A stretch of 8,315 nt of DNA from assembly GCA_958438185.1 (NCBI GenBank), contig CAUBQU010000045.1:1-8315 (forward strand), written 5' to 3'. Origin of the DNA: an uncultured Oscillospiraceae bacterium. GTDB taxonomy: Bacteria; Bacillota; Clostridia; Oscillospirales; Oscillospiraceae. The position numbers and the translations under genes are program-made. Of the stretch, positions 6,438-8,315 are shown piece by piece. Numbering within the stretch: the stretch's first letter is position 1; each line of letters starts with the position of its first letter. Under the pieces are notes generated by a model. That model was not told where the DNA came from. It worked only from the letters and a program-made list of their open reading frames with translations, and did not search any database.

Positions 6438-7313
6438 ATGGCCAACGGAATCATCATTGTTGATAAGCCCGCCGATTGGACGAGCCAGGACGTCGCCGCA
6501 AAGCTGCGGGGCGTCTTCCACGAGCGGCGCATCGGCCACGGCGGCACGCTGGACCCTATGGCCACCGGCGTTTTGCCGATTTTTGTCGGCCGGGCCACCC
6601 GGGCTGTGCCCTATTTTGAATCGGCAGAAAAGGAATATATCGCCACACTGCGCCTCGGCCTGGAGACGGACACACAGGATGTGACCGGTACCTGTCTGCG
6701 CACTGCCCCAGTCACAGTCACCCAGGCGGAGTTGGAACGTGTGCTGCCCCAGTTTTTAGGCCCGCAGCAGCAGCTGCCGCCGATGTATTCCGCCGTCAAA
6801 ATCGGCGGGAAAAAGCTCTATGAGCTGGCCCGCCAGGGTAAGACGGTCGAGCGCACGCCGCGGCAGATCGAGATTTTCGCGTTGGAGCTGCTGGGCGGCC
6901 AGGGCGCAGATTGGCGCCTGCGGGTGCACTGCTCCAAGGGGACGTATATCCGCACCCTCTGCCAGGATATTGGCGCGGCCCTTGGCTGCGGCGGCTGCAT
7001 GGCTGCCCTCCGGCGGACAAAAGCCGGGGCCTTCTCCCTGGATCAGGCCATCCCGCTGGCGGATCTTATCGCAGATGCGAATGCCGTTTCGCGGCTGCTG
7101 GGCGTCGATACCCTCTTTGCCCAGTACCCCGCCGTCACGCTGACGGCCCGGCAGGAGCAGCTGTGCCGCAACGGCGCATCCTTCACAATGCAGGGCCTGC
7201 CTGCGGGATTTGTACGGGTCTACAGCCAGTCCGGCGAATTTCTAATGCTGGGCCGGGAACGAGATGGCCGCTTGGCCACAGAAAAAAGCTTTTTCGAGGT
7301 GAGCACCACTTGA
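6438..7313 (+). CDS. truB: tRNA pseudouridine(55) synthase TruB
   Basis: A 291-residue TruB, which converts U55 in the T-loop of tRNAs to pseudouridine and also helps tRNA folding. The catalytic motif IGHGGTLDPMATGVLPI (32-48) contains the nucleophile Asp39. Other family elements are KEYIATLRLG (65-74, with the conserved Tyr67), PPMYSAVKIGGKKLYELAR (114-132) and CSKGTYIRTLCQDIG (165-179). The region after about 225 is a smaller C-terminal RNA-binding (PUA-like) domain. AAGGAGA (6428-6434), overlapping the nrnA stop, serves as ribosome binding site for the ATG. Near the 3' end, an A6 run and AAAAAGCTTTTT palindrome (7282-7294) stand out in otherwise GC-rich DNA. The TGA stop overlaps the ribF start as TTGA. 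Confidence 0.96.
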   Translation: MANGIIIVDKPADWTSQDVAAKLRGVFHERRIGHGGTLDPMATGVLPIFVGRATRAVPYFESAEKEYIATLRLGLETDTQDVTGTCLRTAPVTVTQAELERVLPQFLGPQQQLPPMYSAVKIGGKKLYELARQGKTVERTPRQIEIFALELLGGQGADWRLRVHCSKGTYIRTLCQDIGAALGCGGCMAALRRTKAGAFSLDQAIPLADLIADANAVSRLLGVDTLFAQYPAVTLTARQEQLCRNGASFTMQGLPAGFVRVYSQSGEFLMLGRERDGRLATEKSFFEVSTT

Positions 7314-8209
7314 ACGGACGCGTGATCGCACTGGGTTTCTTCGACGGGGTCCATCTGGGCCACGGCGCGCTCCTGCGGCGGACCCGTCAGCGCGCTGACG
7401 AGACCGGCCTCCAGGCCGCTGCCATGACCTTTGACGCCCACCCCAGCGCCCTGCTGCAGCGCCAGCCTGTCCCGCTCCTCTCCACCCCGCAGGACCGCGC
7501 CGCCCTGATGCGGCGGTTATACGGCATTGACGAGGTCCTGATCGCCCATTTTGACCAGGCCATGCTCACGGAGCCTTGGGACGTCTTTCTCTCCCAGCGC
7601 CTGACCGGCCAGCTGCAGGCCCGGCATGTTGTCTGCGGGCACAATTATCACTTTGGCTACCGCGGCCTGGGCGACCCGGAGAAGCTGCGCGCCTGGTGCA
7701 GTGCCCATGGCGTCGGCTGCGATGTCATCGACCAGGTCCGCTGGAACGGGCAGGATATCTGCTCGACCCGCATCCGCGCCCTGCTGGCTGCCGGGCAGCT
7801 GGAAGAAGCCAACTGCCTGCTGGGGCACCCCCACTGCCTCACCGGCCCGGTCATCCCCGGGCAGCATCTGGGGCATACGCTGGGCATCCCTACCGCGAAT
7901 CTTGCCATCCCGGCAGGCCTTTGCTGCCTACCCTATGGCGTCTATGCGACGAAAGTCTGGGTCGGAGAAACGCCTTACACCGCCGTGACGAATGTCGGCA
8001 CCCGTCCGACCGTCGGCGGTGACCACGCCACGGTAGAATCCTGGCTGCTGCACTTTACCGGTGATCTCTATGGCCACCAGATCCGGGTGGATTTTCACCT
8101 TCCCCTGCGCCCGGAGCAAAAGTTTCCCTCTCTTGCCGCCATGCAGGCGGAGATCCGCCGCAACGCGCAGCAGGCGGAGGCCTATTTTGCCGCGCAGGTA
8201 AAAAAATAA
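7310..8209 (+). CDS. ribF: Bifunctional riboflavin kinase / FAD synthetase RibF
   Basis: A 299-residue RibF, which phosphorylates riboflavin to FMN and adenylylates FMN to FAD. The N-terminal FAD synthetase domain carries the nucleotidyltransferase GFFDGVHLGH (9-18), FDAHP (41-45), CGHNYHFGYRGLGD (109-122) and CSTRIR (151-156). The C-terminal riboflavin kinase domain has GPVIPGQHLGHTLGIPTAN (179-197), YGVYA (209-213), TNVGTRPTVGG (227-237), the likely catalytic Glu243 in TVES and LPLRPEQKF (264-272). The start is TTG at 7310: AGGTGA (7297-7302) lies 7 bases upstream, and the N-terminus then matches the family. A GTG at 7322 is in frame but about 20 bases from that site. The frame stays open far upstream inside truB, but that part has no family similarity. 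Confidence 0.94.
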   Translation: MNGRVIALGFFDGVHLGHGALLRRTRQRADETGLQAAAMTFDAHPSALLQRQPVPLLSTPQDRAALMRRLYGIDEVLIAHFDQAMLTEPWDVFLSQRLTGQLQARHVVCGHNYHFGYRGLGDPEKLRAWCSAHGVGCDVIDQVRWNGQDICSTRIRALLAAGQLEEANCLLGHPHCLTGPVIPGQHLGHTLGIPTANLAIPAGLCCLPYGVYATKVWVGETPYTAVTNVGTRPTVGGDHATVESWLLHFTGDLYGHQIRVDFHLPLRPEQKFPSLAAMQAEIRRNAQQAEAYFAAQVKK

Positions 8210-8242
8210 ATACCCGATATGGTATACGCCCGGGCATTTCTA

Positions 8243-8251
8243 TGGTATAAT
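8243..8251 (+). promoter_or_regulatory. Extended -10 promoter after ribF
   Basis: TGGTATAAT is a perfect extended -10 box (TG at 8243-8244, TATAAT at 8246-8251). No TTGACA-like -35 is found 16-18 bases upstream; instead a second copy of TATGGTATA (8218-8226) covers that position. Initiation near 8258-8260 would begin a transcript with a small hairpin and lead to a gene beyond the window. In many Firmicutes rpsO follows ribF, but this cannot be seen here. Confidence 0.6.
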
Positions 8252-8262
8252 ATTTCCAAAGA

Positions 8263-8275
8263 GGCGCAAAGCGCC
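8263..8275 (+). promoter_or_regulatory. Small hairpin at the 5' end of the next transcript
   Basis: GGCGC (8263-8267) pairs with GCGCC (8271-8275) around an AAA loop, a few bases after the expected transcription start. No T tract follows, so it is not a terminator. It may protect the 5' end or belong to a longer leader continuing past the window. From 8276 to 8315 I see no gene or ribosome binding site. Confidence 0.35.
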
Positions 8276-8315
8276 CTGTCGTAACAGCAAGCAAAACAGC
8301 ACGGCCTGCGTTTAC

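Noticed and set aside
6911..7309. A longer RibF beginning inside truB
   Set aside because: This stretch is the truB coding sequence in another frame. RibF family similarity begins at the TTG at 7310.
8210..8240. Transcription terminator after ribF
   Set aside because: Only four base pairs (8213-8216 with 8231-8234) and a loopless palindrome are available, and no T tract follows, so read-through is more likely.
1..8315. A novel accessory system, mobile element, CRISPR array, tRNA or rRNA
   Set aside because: Every substantial coding region matches a conserved housekeeping family in standard order, and I see no transposase, integrase, spaced direct repeats or RNA gene.

Overview
The window carries the conserved nusA-infB transcription/translation operon, all on the + strand. 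The gene order is rimP, nusA, rnpM (ylxR), an L7Ae-family ylxQ gene, infB, rbfA, a DHH phosphoesterase (nrnA type), truB and ribF. Having ylxR and ylxQ between nusA and infB is a Firmicutes hallmark. The base composition looks GC-rich (about 60% by eye). Strong AGGAGG ribosome binding sites, GTG and TTG starts and the style of the IF2 N-terminus suggest a GC-rich gut clostridium of the Oscillospiraceae/Ruminococcaceae (Faecalibacterium, Gemmiger or Subdoligranulum relatives). That placement is inference. No sequence search was possible.

Layout. Positions 1-197 hold an apparent extended -10 promoter and a structured leader. The leader ends in a terminator-like hairpin just before rimP and a second hairpin that would cover the rimP ribosome binding site. 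From 198 to 4955, rimP, nusA, rnpM, ylxQ and infB follow with gaps of 0-36 bases; rnpM and ylxQ overlap by 8 bases. A 141-base gap (4956-5096) between infB and rbfA is the only sizeable internal non-coding stretch, and it is almost entirely made of four consecutive hairpins. From 5097 to 8209, rbfA, nrnA, truB and ribF are tightly packed: rbfA/nrnA overlap by 23 bases, nrnA/truB are 8 bases apart, and truB/ribF overlap by 4 bases (TTGA). The tail (8210-8315) has no recognisable terminator but carries a good extended -10 promoter and a small hairpin, probably the leader of the next gene outside the window.

How the genes work together. RimP and RbfA mature the 30S subunit. NusA controls RNA polymerase pausing and termination. 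RnpM and YlxQ are small RNA-associated proteins. IF2 loads initiator tRNA, TruB makes tRNA pseudouridine 55, NrnA clears very short RNAs and pAp, and RibF makes FMN and FAD. The operon joins RNA synthesis, RNA turnover and ribosome assembly in one transcript.

The genes themselves are ordinary and intact. I found no defence system, mobile element or CRISPR array. The items worth a second look are regulatory: the rimP leader, the multi-hairpin infB-rbfA spacer, the A-run at the truB/ribF junction, and the duplicated -10-like motif after ribF.
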